Shown here: piece by piece, positions 32,762-40,879 of the stretch
How the letters are laid out: each line of letters opens with the position of its first letter
How positions within the stretch are numbered: position 1 is the first letter of the stretch
Assembly: GCF_000420025.1 (NCBI RefSeq)
Contig: NZ_ATUD01000018.1
Location: 1 to 52,940 of the forward strand
Source: Patulibacter americanus DSM 16676
Lineage (GTDB): Bacteria; Actinomycetota; Thermoleophilia; Solirubrobacterales; Solirubrobacteraceae
Length of the DNA stretch: 52,940 nucleotides
Direction of reading: 5' to 3'
Position numbers and translations under genes: made by a program
Notes under the pieces: model-generated
Told to the model about the DNA's origin: nothing
Seen by the model: only the letters and a program-made list of their open reading frames with translations
The model's database searches: none

Positions 32762-33907
32762 TCAGGCCATCGGGAGCGAGGCGCCCTTGGGCTCGTTCTG
32801 CATCACGGGCAGCATGGGCGGGAGCTCCTGCAGCATCGGGGGCAGCTCCGGCGTGGCGGCGATGAGGCCGCGCGCGATCTGCGTGACGGACTGCGCGGCC
32901 GCGTCGTCGGGCTCGGCGACGACGACGGGGACGCCGGCGTCGGCCTGCTCGCGCAGGCGCATCGTCAGCGGGACCTTGCCGAAGAGCGGGACGTCGAGCT
33001 CCGTGGCGAGCGCCTGGCCGCCGCCCTCACCGAAGATGGCGAAGCGCTGGCCGTCGGGGGACGTGAACCCGGACATGTTCTCCACGACGCCCATCAGGCC
33101 GAGCTGCACCTTCGTGGCCATCTCGGCCGCGCGGCGGGCGACCTTCTGCGCCGCGTCCTGCGGGGTCGTGACGAGCAGGAACTGCGCCTGCGGCAAGAGC
33201 TGCGCGAGCGTCATCGAGACGTCGCCGGTGCCCGGCGGCAGGTCGATCAGCAGGTAGTCCAGCTCGCCCCACTCGACGTCGTCGAGGAACTGGTTCAGCG
33301 CCTTGTGCAGCATCGGGCCGCGCCACACGACGGCGGAGTCCTCCGGCACGAAGAAGCCGATCGACATGACCTTCACGCCCTGCGACTCCAGGGGGATGAT
33401 CTTGCGGTCGGACGACACCGGCGGTCGCTCGGCGCCCAGGCCGAACATGCGCGGGATGGAGTAGCCCCAGACGTCGGCGTCGAGCACGCCGACCGTCTTG
33501 CCCTCGGCCGCGAGCGCAGCGGCGAGGTTGACGGTGAGGCTCGACTTGCCGACGCCGCCCTTGCCGGAGCCGACGCAGATCACGTTCTTGATCAGCGAGA
33601 CGTTCTCCCCGGCGGGCAGCGAGCCCTGGATGCCGAGCTTCTTCTGCAGCGCGGCCTTCTCCTCCGGGGAGAGGACGTCGAACTCCACGCCCGACTCCTG
33701 CACGCCGAGGCCGCGCAGCGCCTTGCGGACCGCGACGACGAAGTGGTTGCGCAGCGGGCAGCCGTTCGTGGTCAGGGAGATCATCACGTCGACGCGGCCG
33801 TCGCCGATCGTGATCTCGCGCACCATGCCGAGCTCGACCACGTCCTTCTTCAGCTCGGGGTCGATCACCGACTTCAGGGCTTCGAGGATGTCCTCGCGCG
33901 TAGGCAT
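32762..33907 (-). CDS. Mrp/ApbC-type P-loop ATPase (Fe-S carrier family)
   Basis: A 381-residue protein. An N-terminal MIP18/DUF59-type domain covers residues 1-85 (VIDPELKKDVVELGMV, TTNGCPLRN with Cys50). The Mrp ATPase domain begins with the deviant Walker A (VGSGKGGVGKSSLTVNLAA, residues 113-122), followed by VLDADVWGYSIPRMFG, LIDLPPGTGDVSMTLAQ and ENMSGFTSPDGQRFAIFGEGGG. The CxxC cluster-binding motif usually found after ENMS in Mrp/ApbC proteins is absent, as also seen in some actinobacterial Mrp. The Met-rich C-terminus (LPPMLQELPPMLPVMQ) is unusual. Role in Fe-S cluster maintenance is inferred. A CACAAT -10 lies six bases before the ATG. Confidence 0.9.
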   Translation of the reverse strand: MPTREDILEALKSVIDPELKKDVVELGMVREITIGDGRVDVMISLTTNGCPLRNHFVVAVRKALRGLGVQESGVEFDVLSPEEKAALQKKLGIQGSLPAGENVSLIKNVICVGSGKGGVGKSSLTVNLAAALAAEGKTVGVLDADVWGYSIPRMFGLGAERPPVSSDRKIIPLESQGVKVMSIGFFVPEDSAVVWRGPMLHKALNQFLDDVEWGELDYLLIDLPPGTGDVSMTLAQLLPQAQFLLVTTPQDAAQKVARRAAEMATKVQLGLMGVVENMSGFTSPDGQRFAIFGEGGGQALATELDVPLFGKVPLTMRLREQADAGVPVVVAEPDDAAAQSVTQIARGLIAATPELPPMLQELPPMLPVMQNEPKGASLPMA

Positions 33908-34102
33908 CGATCGATTGTGGCACGCGGCGTGGTTCGGCTCGGTGCGTAGGCGCACCCGCCCGCCACGGACGGGGCGGGAGAGCGGGGTGGCGACGGGACG
34001 CCGTCAACCTCGCGGGGCGCCGGCGCCCCGCGCGGGCACGGCCGGCTCGCGCCTGCCGTCACCCACACGGCGTCGCCGGGCCCCACCCGGGACCCTGTCG
34101 GG

Positions 34103-35005
34103 GTGCCTCGTCGTCATGTCGCCCTCGCCGTGCTGGTCGCCGTGGCGTGGGGCCTGAACTTCGTCGTCATCGACATCGGGCTCGAGTCGTTCCCGCCGCT
34201 GCTGTTCGCGGCGCTGCGGTTCACGGTCGTCGCGCTGCCCGCCGTGTTCCTCGTCGGGTCGCCGCGGACGAGCTGGCGCACGGTCGTGGGCGTCGGGCTG
34301 TTCACCTCCACCGGCCAGTTCGCGCTGCTGTTCGTCGGGATGGACCAGGGCCTGCCGGCGGGGCTCGCCTCGCTCCTGCTGCAGGTCCAGGCGGTCTTCA
34401 CGATCCTGCTCGCGATGGCCGTGCTCGGCGAACGCCTGACGCGGGCCCGGGCCGCCGGCGTCGCGCTGGCCGTCGTCGGCATCGCCATCATCGCCCTCGG
34501 TCGCGACGGCGACGTGCCCCTGCTGGCGCTCGCGCTCTGCGTGGGCGCCGCGGCGTCCTGGGGTGTGGGCAACGTCATCATGCGCGCCGCCCAGCCGCCG
34601 GCGCCGCTCGCGCTCATCGTCTGGTCGAGCCTCGTGCCGCCGCTCCCGCTCGCCGGGCTCTCCCTGGCGTTCGAGGGCGGGGGCTCGTGGGGCGACGCGT
34701 TCTCCGGCCTCGGCGTCGCGGGCCTGCTCGCGCTCGCCTACGTGGTCGTGATCGCCACGTTCTTCGGCTACGGCACGTGGACGTGGCTCATGGCCCGCCA
34801 CCCCGCCTCGACCGTCGCGCCCTTCACGCTGCTCGTACCGGTGGTCGGCATCGCGACCGCGTGGCTCGTGCGCGACGAGACGCCGGGGCCGGCGGAGCTG
34901 GCGGGGGCCGTCGTCGTGCTGGCCGCGGTGGCGCTCGCGACGGGGCTGGTGGGATCGCGGTCGCAGTCCGCAGCTCCCGCTCCGCCACCGCTGCCGCCGG
35001 GCTGA
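34103..35005 (+). CDS. EamA/RhaT-family drug/metabolite transporter
   Basis: A 300-residue membrane protein with about ten helices in two EamA repeats. It begins HVALAVLVAVAWGLNFVVID and PPLLFAALRFTVVALPAVFL; AMAVLGERLTRARAAGVALA is the hallmark helix and loop of repeat one, and TFFGYGTWTWLMARHPASTV belongs to repeat two. These exporters move amino acids or metabolites such as cysteine derivatives. The GTG start has no ribosome site, only GACCCT six bases before it. The C-terminal tail is Pro-rich. It is convergent with the MFS gene. Confidence 0.85.
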   Translation: MPRRHVALAVLVAVAWGLNFVVIDIGLESFPPLLFAALRFTVVALPAVFLVGSPRTSWRTVVGVGLFTSTGQFALLFVGMDQGLPAGLASLLLQVQAVFTILLAMAVLGERLTRARAAGVALAVVGIAIIALGRDGDVPLLALALCVGAAASWGVGNVIMRAAQPPAPLALIVWSSLVPPLPLAGLSLAFEGGGSWGDAFSGLGVAGLLALAYVVVIATFFGYGTWTWLMARHPASTVAPFTLLVPVVGIATAWLVRDETPGPAELAGAVVVLAAVALATGLVGSRSQSAAPAPPPLPPG

Positions 35006-35021
35006 CCCGGGCCCCCGAGGC

Positions 35022-35077
35022 GCCGCCCGGCTGGCCCGGGCCCACGGGCGGCGACGGGCCGCCCGGCTGGCCCGGGC
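35022..35077. repeat. 20-bp exact direct repeat
   Basis: GCCGCCCGGCTGGCCCGGGC occurs at 35022-35041 and at 35058-35077 (36-bp period) in the short gap between the convergent EamA and MFS genes. Each copy can fold on itself, so the pair may act as a terminator. A third, shorter related copy (GGGCTGACCCGGGC) is at 35000. Confidence 0.7.
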
Positions 35078-35091
35078 GGCGGGCCGATCCC

Positions 35092-36591
35092 TCAGACCAG
35101 CTCGGGCACCGCGGGCGTCACGGCGTGGTCCTCGGCGGGCTCGTCCGCGTGACCGACGGCCGCGGCGTCACCGGCGGGCGCCGACTCGTTGCGCAGCACG
35201 AAGACGGCCACGGCGATGGCGAGCACCACGATGCCGGCGGCGATGAGGTACGCCACGTGGAAGCCGGCGTTGAGCGCCTCGAGCGCGTTCTCGCCGTCGG
35301 CGAGCTTCGCCGTCGTGCGCTCGGCGGCGAACGTCGCCAGGACGGAGAGCGCGACGGCGCCGCCGACCTGCATCGAGGTGTTCACGAGGCCCGAGGCGAT
35401 GCCGGAGTCCTCGGGGGTGGCGGAGGACATCGCCAGGCCCATGATCGACGTGAAGCTCAACCCGGCGCCCAGGCCGAGCAGCAGCATCGAGGGCAGGACG
35501 TTCACGAAGTAGTTCCCGTCGACCGGGGTCTGCGTGAACAGGAGCACGGCGGCGACGATCGACGTCAGGCCCGCGATGAGGACGTTCTTGGGGCCGAAGC
35601 GCTCCGTCACCGGCTGCGCGACCCGCGTCGACACGAGGCCGATGAGCAGGGTCAGGGGCAGGAACGCGAACCCGATCTGGATCGGGCTGTAGCCGAGGAT
35701 CTCGCCGGCGTAGCGCGCGCCGAAGAAGAACACGCTGAACATGCCCGCGAGCACCCCGAGCAGCACGAGGTTGGCGCCCGTCACGTTGCGCGAACGGAAG
35801 ATGCGCAGCGGCAGCAGCGGGTGCGCGATCCGGGCCTGGCGGACGACGAAGCCGACGAGCAGCACGAGGGAGACCGCGGCGAGGCCGAGGGTCTGCGTCG
35901 AGCCCCAGCCTTCCTTCTCGACGCCGACGATGGCGTAGACGGCGATCATCAGGCCACCCGTGAGCATGAGCGCGCCGGCGACGTCGACCTTGTTGTCCTT
36001 GAAGCCCAGGCCGGGGCGGTGCGGCACCAGGCGGTTGGCGAGGACGACCGTCGCGATGCCGATCGGCAGGTTGACGAAGAAGATCCAGTGCCAGGAGAGG
36101 ATGTCCGTCAGCACGCCGCCGAGGAGCAGGCCTACGGAGCCGCCTGCCGACGCGACGAAGGAGTAGATCCCGATGGCCTTGCCCTGCGCGCGGGGCTCGC
36201 GGAACATCGTGATGATCATCCCGAGGATCACGGAGGAGCCGAGCGCGCCGCCCACGCCCTGCAGGAAGCGGGCGCCGATCAGCATCTCCTGGCTCTCCGC
36301 GAGGCCGCAGAGGAGCGAGGCGAGGGTGAAGAGCGACATCCCCCAGAGGAACATCCGGCGCTGGCCGATGAGGTCGCCGATGCGGCCCGACAGCATCAGC
36401 AGGCCCCCGAACGGGATCAGGTACGCGTTCAGCACCCAGGTCAGGTTGCCGTCGGAGAAGTCCAGGCTCTCCTTCAGGACGGGCAGCGCGGTGTTCACGA
36501 TCGTGCCGTCGAGGACGATCATGAGCATGCCCAGGCAGAGCACGTAGAGCGCGATCATGTCGCGCCGGTGGGTTGATGGGTCGGTGGTCAT
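35092..36591 (-). CDS. MFS exporter, DHA2 (14-helix, EmrB/QacA) type
   Basis: A 499-residue proton-coupled drug exporter. Motif D1/A hallmarks are in order: MLMIVLDGTIVNTALPVLKE, LTWVLNAYLIPFGGLLML, SGRIGDLIGQRRMFL (motif A) and the motif C region GGSVGLLLGGVLTDILSWHW. The count of hydrophobic segments fits 14 helices. A polar acidic C-terminal tail (PAGDAAAVGHADEPAED) follows the last helix. Substrate unknown. The start has TAGGAG about eight bases upstream. Confidence 0.9.
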   Translation of the reverse strand: MTTDPSTHRRDMIALYVLCLGMLMIVLDGTIVNTALPVLKESLDFSDGNLTWVLNAYLIPFGGLLMLSGRIGDLIGQRRMFLWGMSLFTLASLLCGLAESQEMLIGARFLQGVGGALGSSVILGMIITMFREPRAQGKAIGIYSFVASAGGSVGLLLGGVLTDILSWHWIFFVNLPIGIATVVLANRLVPHRPGLGFKDNKVDVAGALMLTGGLMIAVYAIVGVEKEGWGSTQTLGLAAVSLVLLVGFVVRQARIAHPLLPLRIFRSRNVTGANLVLLGVLAGMFSVFFFGARYAGEILGYSPIQIGFAFLPLTLLIGLVSTRVAQPVTERFGPKNVLIAGLTSIVAAVLLFTQTPVDGNYFVNVLPSMLLLGLGAGLSFTSIMGLAMSSATPEDSGIASGLVNTSMQVGGAVALSVLATFAAERTTAKLADGENALEALNAGFHVAYLIAAGIVVLAIAVAVFVLRNESAPAGDAAAVGHADEPAEDHAVTPAVPELV

Positions 36592-36793
36592 GCGGAGGAC
36601 TCCTACGGATGTGCGGCCCGGGGCGATTCCCCGGGCGGACGGGCGTCACGGTCGCTCGAACAAGCGGAGCACGTGATCCGGTTGAGACCGTAGCAGTCCG
36701 GAGTGGCCGCTCCGTTTCGGCCCGGTGATCGGGCCCGCGGGGGCGGTGCGGCCGGATCGACGTGGCCGCGGCCGCGATGGGCCCCACCGCGCG

Positions 36794-36872
36794 GCGACCC
36801 CGGCGCGGGGGCCGGGGTCGCGGGCGCTGCGTCACGATCGTGGTGCCCCGGAGCCTCCCGCTCCGGAACACC
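36794..36872. terminator. two hairpins after the histone-like gene
   Basis: 36794-36821: 10-bp perfect stem GCGACCCCGG/CCGGGGTCGC. 36841-36872: 7-bp core stem CCGGAGC/GCTCCGG extended by five more pairs (TGGTG/CACCA) across a small internal loop. The second is directly downstream (on the minus strand) of the stop at 36892. The remainder of the 300-bp gap to the MFS start at 36591 shows no other feature. Confidence 0.6.
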
Positions 36873-36891
36873 ACGTACTCCGTACTACGCG

Positions 36892-38169
36892 CTAGACGAG
36901 CGAGAGGACGCGGGTGCGGGCCTGGCCCGCGACCTCGGCGGCGCGGGTCTGCGCCTTGCCGACGCGCGTCTCGACCTCGCCGCGGAGCTTCGGCAGCTCC
37001 GTGCGCAGCTCGGCCGCGGACGGGAGGCCGTTGATGCGGGCCTCGGCGGCGGCGCGACGCTCGCGCAGCTCGCGCTCGAGCTGGGTGCGGGTGCGGGTCA
37101 GGTCGCGCTCGAGGCCGGTGCGCGCCTGCGCGCCGCGCTTCTCGAACGTGCCGAGCTGCGCGCGCAGCTGCTGGCGACGGACCTGCGCCTGCTTCTGGGC
37201 GGCGTCGCGACGGTCCAGGAACATCTTGGCCGTGGCCTCGCGGCGCTCCACGAGCTCCTTCGTGGCGGCGTCGCGCGCCTCGAGGGCGGCGCCCACGGGG
37301 ATCAGGACGGCCTTCTCGCCGGCGACCTGCACGCGACCGGCGACCTGGGTGGCCTGGGCCTGCGCACGCTGGCGGGCCTGGACGGCCTGGGCGGCGGCGA
37401 GCTGGCGGACCTGGACGGCCTGCTTCTGCGCGTCCTCGAGGTTCTTCGGGGCGACGGCGACGGCCTGCGCGTAGACGTCGCGGGCCACGCGGGTGGCGAC
37501 GGCGACGCGGGACTCGATGGCCCGGGCGGCCTCGGTCGAGTCGGCCTGGGCGGCGGCCTTGCGGGCCTTGGCCTGCGTCTTCGTGGCGGTGGCCTTGGCC
37601 TGCGCCTTCGTCGTCTTGGCGGTGTCGCGCGCGGCGGTCTTCGCGGCGCCGGTGGCCTGCGTCTTCGTGGCCTTCGCCGAGGACTTGGCGGAGGACGCCT
37701 TCGGGGCGGCGGACTTCGCGGCCGTCTTCGCGGCGCCCTTGGCCTGCGTGGCGGTGGTCTTCGCCGCGGCCTTGGCGCCCGCGGCCTGCGTGCCGGCGGT
37801 GCGGGTCGTCGACTTGCGCGCGGCCGGCTTGGACGCGGCGGCGGTCTTGGCGGTCGCGGCCTTCGCGACGGCCGGCTTGGCCGTCGAGCGCTTCGCCGTG
37901 GCGGTGGCGGACGTGCCGGAGCCGCGCGTCGCCGTGGCGCGGCTCGCCGCCGGCTTGGCCGACGTCGTGCGCTTCGCGGACGTCTTCTTCGCCGCGGGCT
38001 TCGACGCGGACGTCGAGCTCTTCGCGGTCGTGCTCTTCGTCGCGGCCGGCTTGGCGGCGGACGTCGTGCTGGACGCGGCGGTCGCGGGCTTCACCGTCGC
38101 GGTCGGGGAGGCGGCCGGGGACGTGGCCGGCGTGGTCGGGGACTTCGGGCTGTTCGGCGTGTCGGCCAT
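36892..38169 (-). CDS. Lys/Ala-rich histone-H1-like protein with C-terminal amphipathic helices
   Basis: A 425-residue protein in two halves. Residues 1-210 are low-complexity, disordered and basic, rich in Ala, Lys, Thr and Ser with AKxxAKK-type repeats (KPAAKKTSAKRTTSAKPAAS, AKAAAKTTATQAKGAAKTAA), like bacterial H1-type or AlgR3-like DNA-binding tails. Residues 210-425 are charged amphipathic helices (LEDAQKQAVQVRQLAAAQAV, FEKRGAQARTGLERDLTRTR), resembling phasin/apolipoprotein-type helices. No signal peptide or membrane segment. The ATG at 38169 has GAAGGA upstream. The promoter holds a LexA-type box, so it is probably damage-induced; it could coat DNA (inference). Confidence 0.8.
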   Translation of the reverse strand: MADTPNSPKSPTTPATSPAASPTATVKPATAASSTTSAAKPAATKSTTAKSSTSASKPAAKKTSAKRTTSAKPAASRATATRGSGTSATATAKRSTAKPAVAKAATAKTAAASKPAARKSTTRTAGTQAAGAKAAAKTTATQAKGAAKTAAKSAAPKASSAKSSAKATKTQATGAAKTAARDTAKTTKAQAKATATKTQAKARKAAAQADSTEAARAIESRVAVATRVARDVYAQAVAVAPKNLEDAQKQAVQVRQLAAAQAVQARQRAQAQATQVAGRVQVAGEKAVLIPVGAALEARDAATKELVERREATAKMFLDRRDAAQKQAQVRRQQLRAQLGTFEKRGAQARTGLERDLTRTRTQLERELRERRAAAEARINGLPSAAELRTELPKLRGEVETRVGKAQTRAAEVAGQARTRVLSLV

Positions 38170-38209
38170 GTCGAGGTTCCTTCGGCTGCTTAGTTCTAAG
38201 TTCACCCGG

Positions 38210-38238
38210 AATGTAGCGGCGAACACCTGTTCTTACAA
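38210..38238 (-). promoter_or_regulatory. promoter of the histone-like gene
   Basis: Minus-strand -35 TTGTAA (38238 to 38233) and -10 TACATT (38215 to 38210) with a 17-bp spacer, the most canonical promoter in the window. The start codon is 41 bases further on, leaving a leader of about 30 bases with a ribosome site. Confidence 0.65.
38221..38232. promoter_or_regulatory. LexA-type (SOS) box
   Basis: On the minus strand GAAC-AGGT-GTTC, flanked by A and G, matches the Gram-positive SOS consensus CGAAC-RNRY-GTTYG in 13 of 14 positions. It fills most of the spacer between the -35 and -10 of the histone-like gene, where a bound LexA would block polymerase. Confidence 0.6.
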
Positions 38239-38310
38239 CCGTTCGATGTGTGCGTTACACCGTGCGCCCGACGGAACCGTTCGGGGCACGCGCCCCGACC
38301 GTGGGCGACG

Positions 38311-39006
38311 TCACCAGCCGGCGGGACCCTCCACGCTCTCGAACGTCCCCGTCGGGCCGTCGGTCCCGACGAGTGCCATGCGCACGATCGGCGCGGCGCC
38401 CTCCTCGACGGTCTGGTGGCCCTGGTGGCCGTTGAAGTCCGTCGCGGTGTAACCGGGGTCGACGGCGTTGACGCGGATCTCGGGGAGCGCCGTGGCCCAC
38501 TGGGTGGTGACCATGTTCAGCGCGGCCTTCGACGAGGTGTAGATCGGCATGACGGCGCCCGACTCGACCCGCGAGGGGTCCGTGGTCGCCGCGATCGAGC
38601 CCATGCCGCTCGAGACGTTGACGATCACGGGGGCCTGCGAGGCGCGCAGGAGCGGGAGGAACGCTTGGGTCACGCGGACGACGCCGAAGACGTTCGCGGC
38701 GTAGACGCCCTCGTAGTCCGCGACGGTCAGGGCGAGCGGGTCCGCGAAGGGTCCGGGGACGCCGGCGTTGTTGACGAGGACGTCGAGGCCGGTCCCCGCC
38801 GCGGTGATGGTCTCGACGGCGGCGGCGACGGAGGCGTCGTCCGTCACGTCGAGCTGGACGAAGCGGCCGCCGAGGGCGTCAGCGGCCTCCTGGCCCCGCT
38901 CGGCGTTGCGGGCGCCGATCCAGACGTCGTGGCCCTCCGCGATCAGGCGGCGGGCGGTCTCGCGGCCCAGGCTCTTGTTGGCGCCGGTGATGAGGGTGGT
39001 GGTCAT
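38311..39006 (-). CDS. short-chain dehydrogenase/reductase
   Basis: A 231-residue classical SDR. TLITGANKSLGRETARRL (cofactor glycine motif), VLVNNAGVPGPF (NNAG), catalytic Ser in VIVNVSSGMGS, and YxxxK in PIYTSSKAALNMVT, followed by RVNAVDPGYTATDFNG. Substrate unknown. The XRE/MmyB-type regulator gene is divergent with a 103-bp gap, a common arrangement where that regulator controls the SDR. Confidence 0.9.
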   Translation of the reverse strand: MTTTLITGANKSLGRETARRLIAEGHDVWIGARNAERGQEAADALGGRFVQLDVTDDASVAAAVETITAAGTGLDVLVNNAGVPGPFADPLALTVADYEGVYAANVFGVVRVTQAFLPLLRASQAPVIVNVSSGMGSIAATTDPSRVESGAVMPIYTSSKAALNMVTTQWATALPEIRVNAVDPGYTATDFNGHQGHQTVEEGAAPIVRMALVGTDGPTGTFESVEGPAGW

Positions 39007-39109
39007 GGGATCCAGCCTGGGCCACGGGACGGGGGTCTGTGAAGAGGACCCCGCACCCTGGGACTGGCAGGGCCACGATGCGCCGGGCCCGGTACGCCAT
39101 CATCGATAC

Positions 39110-39970
39110 ATGGCGGATGCCCAGACCACGCAGCGCACGACGGACGAGCTGGCCGGCTGCCTGCGTGCGTGGCGCGACCGGCTCACGCCCGAGGCCGTCG
39201 GACTGCCCGCCGGCGGCTCGCGCCGGGCGCCCGGTCTGCGCCGCGAGGAGGTGGCCTCGTTGGCCGGCCTCTCCGTCGACTACCTCAGCCGGCTGGAGCA
39301 GGGCCGGGCCACGAACCCGTCGCCGTCCGTCCTCGGACCGCTGGCCCGCGCGCTGCGCCTGACGGACGAGGAGCGGATCCACCTCTTCCGCGTCGCCGGC
39401 CAGGCCGACACCTCCTGCGGCTGCATCGACCGCCACCTCACGCCCGGCGTCCAGCGGATGCTCGACCGGCTGGCCGACGTGCCCGTGCTCGTCCGTGACG
39501 CCGCCTGGTCGATCGTGGCCCAGAACCCGCTGTCCGTCGCGCTCATGGGCGACATGCGGGGCGAGGGGCGCGACGGCAACGTCGCCTGGCGGCACTTCCA
39601 CCACGAGGCCCCCTCCCGCGCGGTGCTCACGCACGAGGACGTCGCCCGTTGGGAGTCCGGGATCGTGGCCGACCTGCGCGGCGCGCTCGGCACCTTCCCC
39701 AACGACGCGTTCCTCCACGCCCTCTGGCGCGACCTGCTCGCCACGAGCCCCCGCTTCGCCGCGCTGGCCGAGCAGCGCTGCGTCGGCTCGCACCGCGAGA
39801 GCCGCAAGACGATCGACCACCCGCAGGTCGGGCGGATCACCGTCGACTGCGACGTGCTCGAGGTTCGCGACGGCCACCTGCAGATGGTCATCAACACCGT
39901 CCAGCCCGGCTCCCCCGACGCGACGGCGCTGGCGCTGCTCGGAGCCGTGGGCACGCAGACCTTCGCGTAG
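39110..39970 (+). CDS. XRE-family regulator with MmyB-like ligand-binding domain
   Basis: A 286-residue regulator. The XRE helix-turn-helix runs about residues 30-85 (RRAPGLRREEVASLAGLSVD, YLSRLEQGRATNPSPSVLG). The remainder is the MmyB-like domain (HLTPGVQRMLDRLADVPVLV, DAAWSIVAQNPLSVALMG, WRHFHHEAPSRA), whose members can bind fatty-acid-like ligands. The last part (HPQVGRITVDCDVLEVRDGH) also fits. Divergent from the SDR and likely its regulator (inference). The start ATG has CATCAT six bases before it. Confidence 0.88.
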   Translation: MADAQTTQRTTDELAGCLRAWRDRLTPEAVGLPAGGSRRAPGLRREEVASLAGLSVDYLSRLEQGRATNPSPSVLGPLARALRLTDEERIHLFRVAGQADTSCGCIDRHLTPGVQRMLDRLADVPVLVRDAAWSIVAQNPLSVALMGDMRGEGRDGNVAWRHFHHEAPSRAVLTHEDVARWESGIVADLRGALGTFPNDAFLHALWRDLLATSPRFAALAEQRCVGSHRESRKTIDHPQVGRITVDCDVLEVRDGHLQMVINTVQPGSPDATALALLGAVGTQTFA

Positions 39971-39987
39971 GGCGGCGGTCCGCCCCC

Positions 39988-40854
39988 TCAGGAGTGCGGC
40001 AGCTCCGCGACCCGCGCCAGCCCGGCCGCGGTGCGCGCCGCCACCACGGGGGAGTGGGGCTCGAGGTCCAGCGGGTTGTTCAGCGGGTCGGCGAGGTCGC
40101 CGAAGGCCACGAGCCCACCGGACTCCGTGACCACGAGCTGGCCCGCGGCGGCGTCGACCGCGCGGCAGCGCCACAGCGAGGCCATGCCGTCGACGCGGCC
40201 GCCCGCCACGGCGCAGAGCGAGATGGCGATCGCGCCGATCGCGCGGATGCGGTGGACGTGCTCGACGAGCGCCTCGCCCGAGGCCATGACGTGGATCGGG
40301 TTGGCGGACTCGATCGCGACGAGCTCGAGCTTGCCGTCGCCGTTCAGGCGCTCCTTCGCCGGGCCCTTGAGCGCGACGCCGTCGAGCCAGGCGCCGCGGC
40401 CCTTGATCGCGGTCCAGCGCTCGTCCGGGCCGAGGTCGGCGACGAGGCCGCAGACGACGTCGGCCATGGTTCCGGTCGTGGCGACGTCCTCGCCGGTGGC
40501 CACGGCGATCGACACGGCGTGGTGGGGCATGCCGCGCTTGGCGTTCATCGAGCCGTCGATGGGGTCGATGACGACGAGGACGTCACGGGCGCCGAAGTCG
40601 ACGGTGCCGCGCTCCTCGGACAGCGCGGTGAAGCGGGCGCCGGCGTCGTGCAGTCGCTCGAGCTCGGCGAAGATGACGTCCTCCGCGTCGCGGTCCATCA
40701 CGAGGGTCCGGTCGCCGCCCTCGCCCGTGGTGCCCGTCTCCTCCAGCCGGTCGGCGCCGGGCTTCACGGCCGCGAGGAGGTCGCGGACCGCGTCGGCGGC
40801 CCGGTTGAACGCGGTCAGCCAGGTCTCGGGATCAGGGTGGGAGGACGGCGTCAT
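39988..40854 (-). CDS. inositol monophosphatase family phosphatase
   Basis: A 288-residue member of the IMPase/FBPase fold. Metal-binding motifs: Glu in ALSEERGTVDFG, DPIDGS in VVIDPIDGSMNAKRG, and RCRAVDAAAGQLVVTESGG near the C-terminus. The family hydrolyses inositol-1-phosphate, fructose-1,6-bisphosphate, PAP or nucleotide phosphates; which one is not clear. The start is within a 25-bp shared promoter with the helicase-nuclease; TAGGAT lies nine bases before the ATG. Confidence 0.85.
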   Translation of the reverse strand: MTPSSHPDPETWLTAFNRAADAVRDLLAAVKPGADRLEETGTTGEGGDRTLVMDRDAEDVIFAELERLHDAGARFTALSEERGTVDFGARDVLVVIDPIDGSMNAKRGMPHHAVSIAVATGEDVATTGTMADVVCGLVADLGPDERWTAIKGRGAWLDGVALKGPAKERLNGDGKLELVAIESANPIHVMASGEALVEHVHRIRAIGAIAISLCAVAGGRVDGMASLWRCRAVDAAAGQLVVTESGGLVAFGDLADPLNNPLDLEPHSPVVAARTAAGLARVAELPHS

Positions 40855-40862
40855 GAGCCACC

Positions 40863-40869
40863 TATCCTA
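40863..40869. promoter_or_regulatory. overlapping divergent -10 elements
   Basis: TATCCTA reads as TATCCT on the plus strand (11 bases before the ATG at 40880) and as TAGGAT on the minus strand (nine bases before the ATG at 40854). The two elements share five base pairs, so one site appears to serve both genes, with very short or no leaders. Confidence 0.55.
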
Positions 40870-40879
40870 GAGAGCAGCG

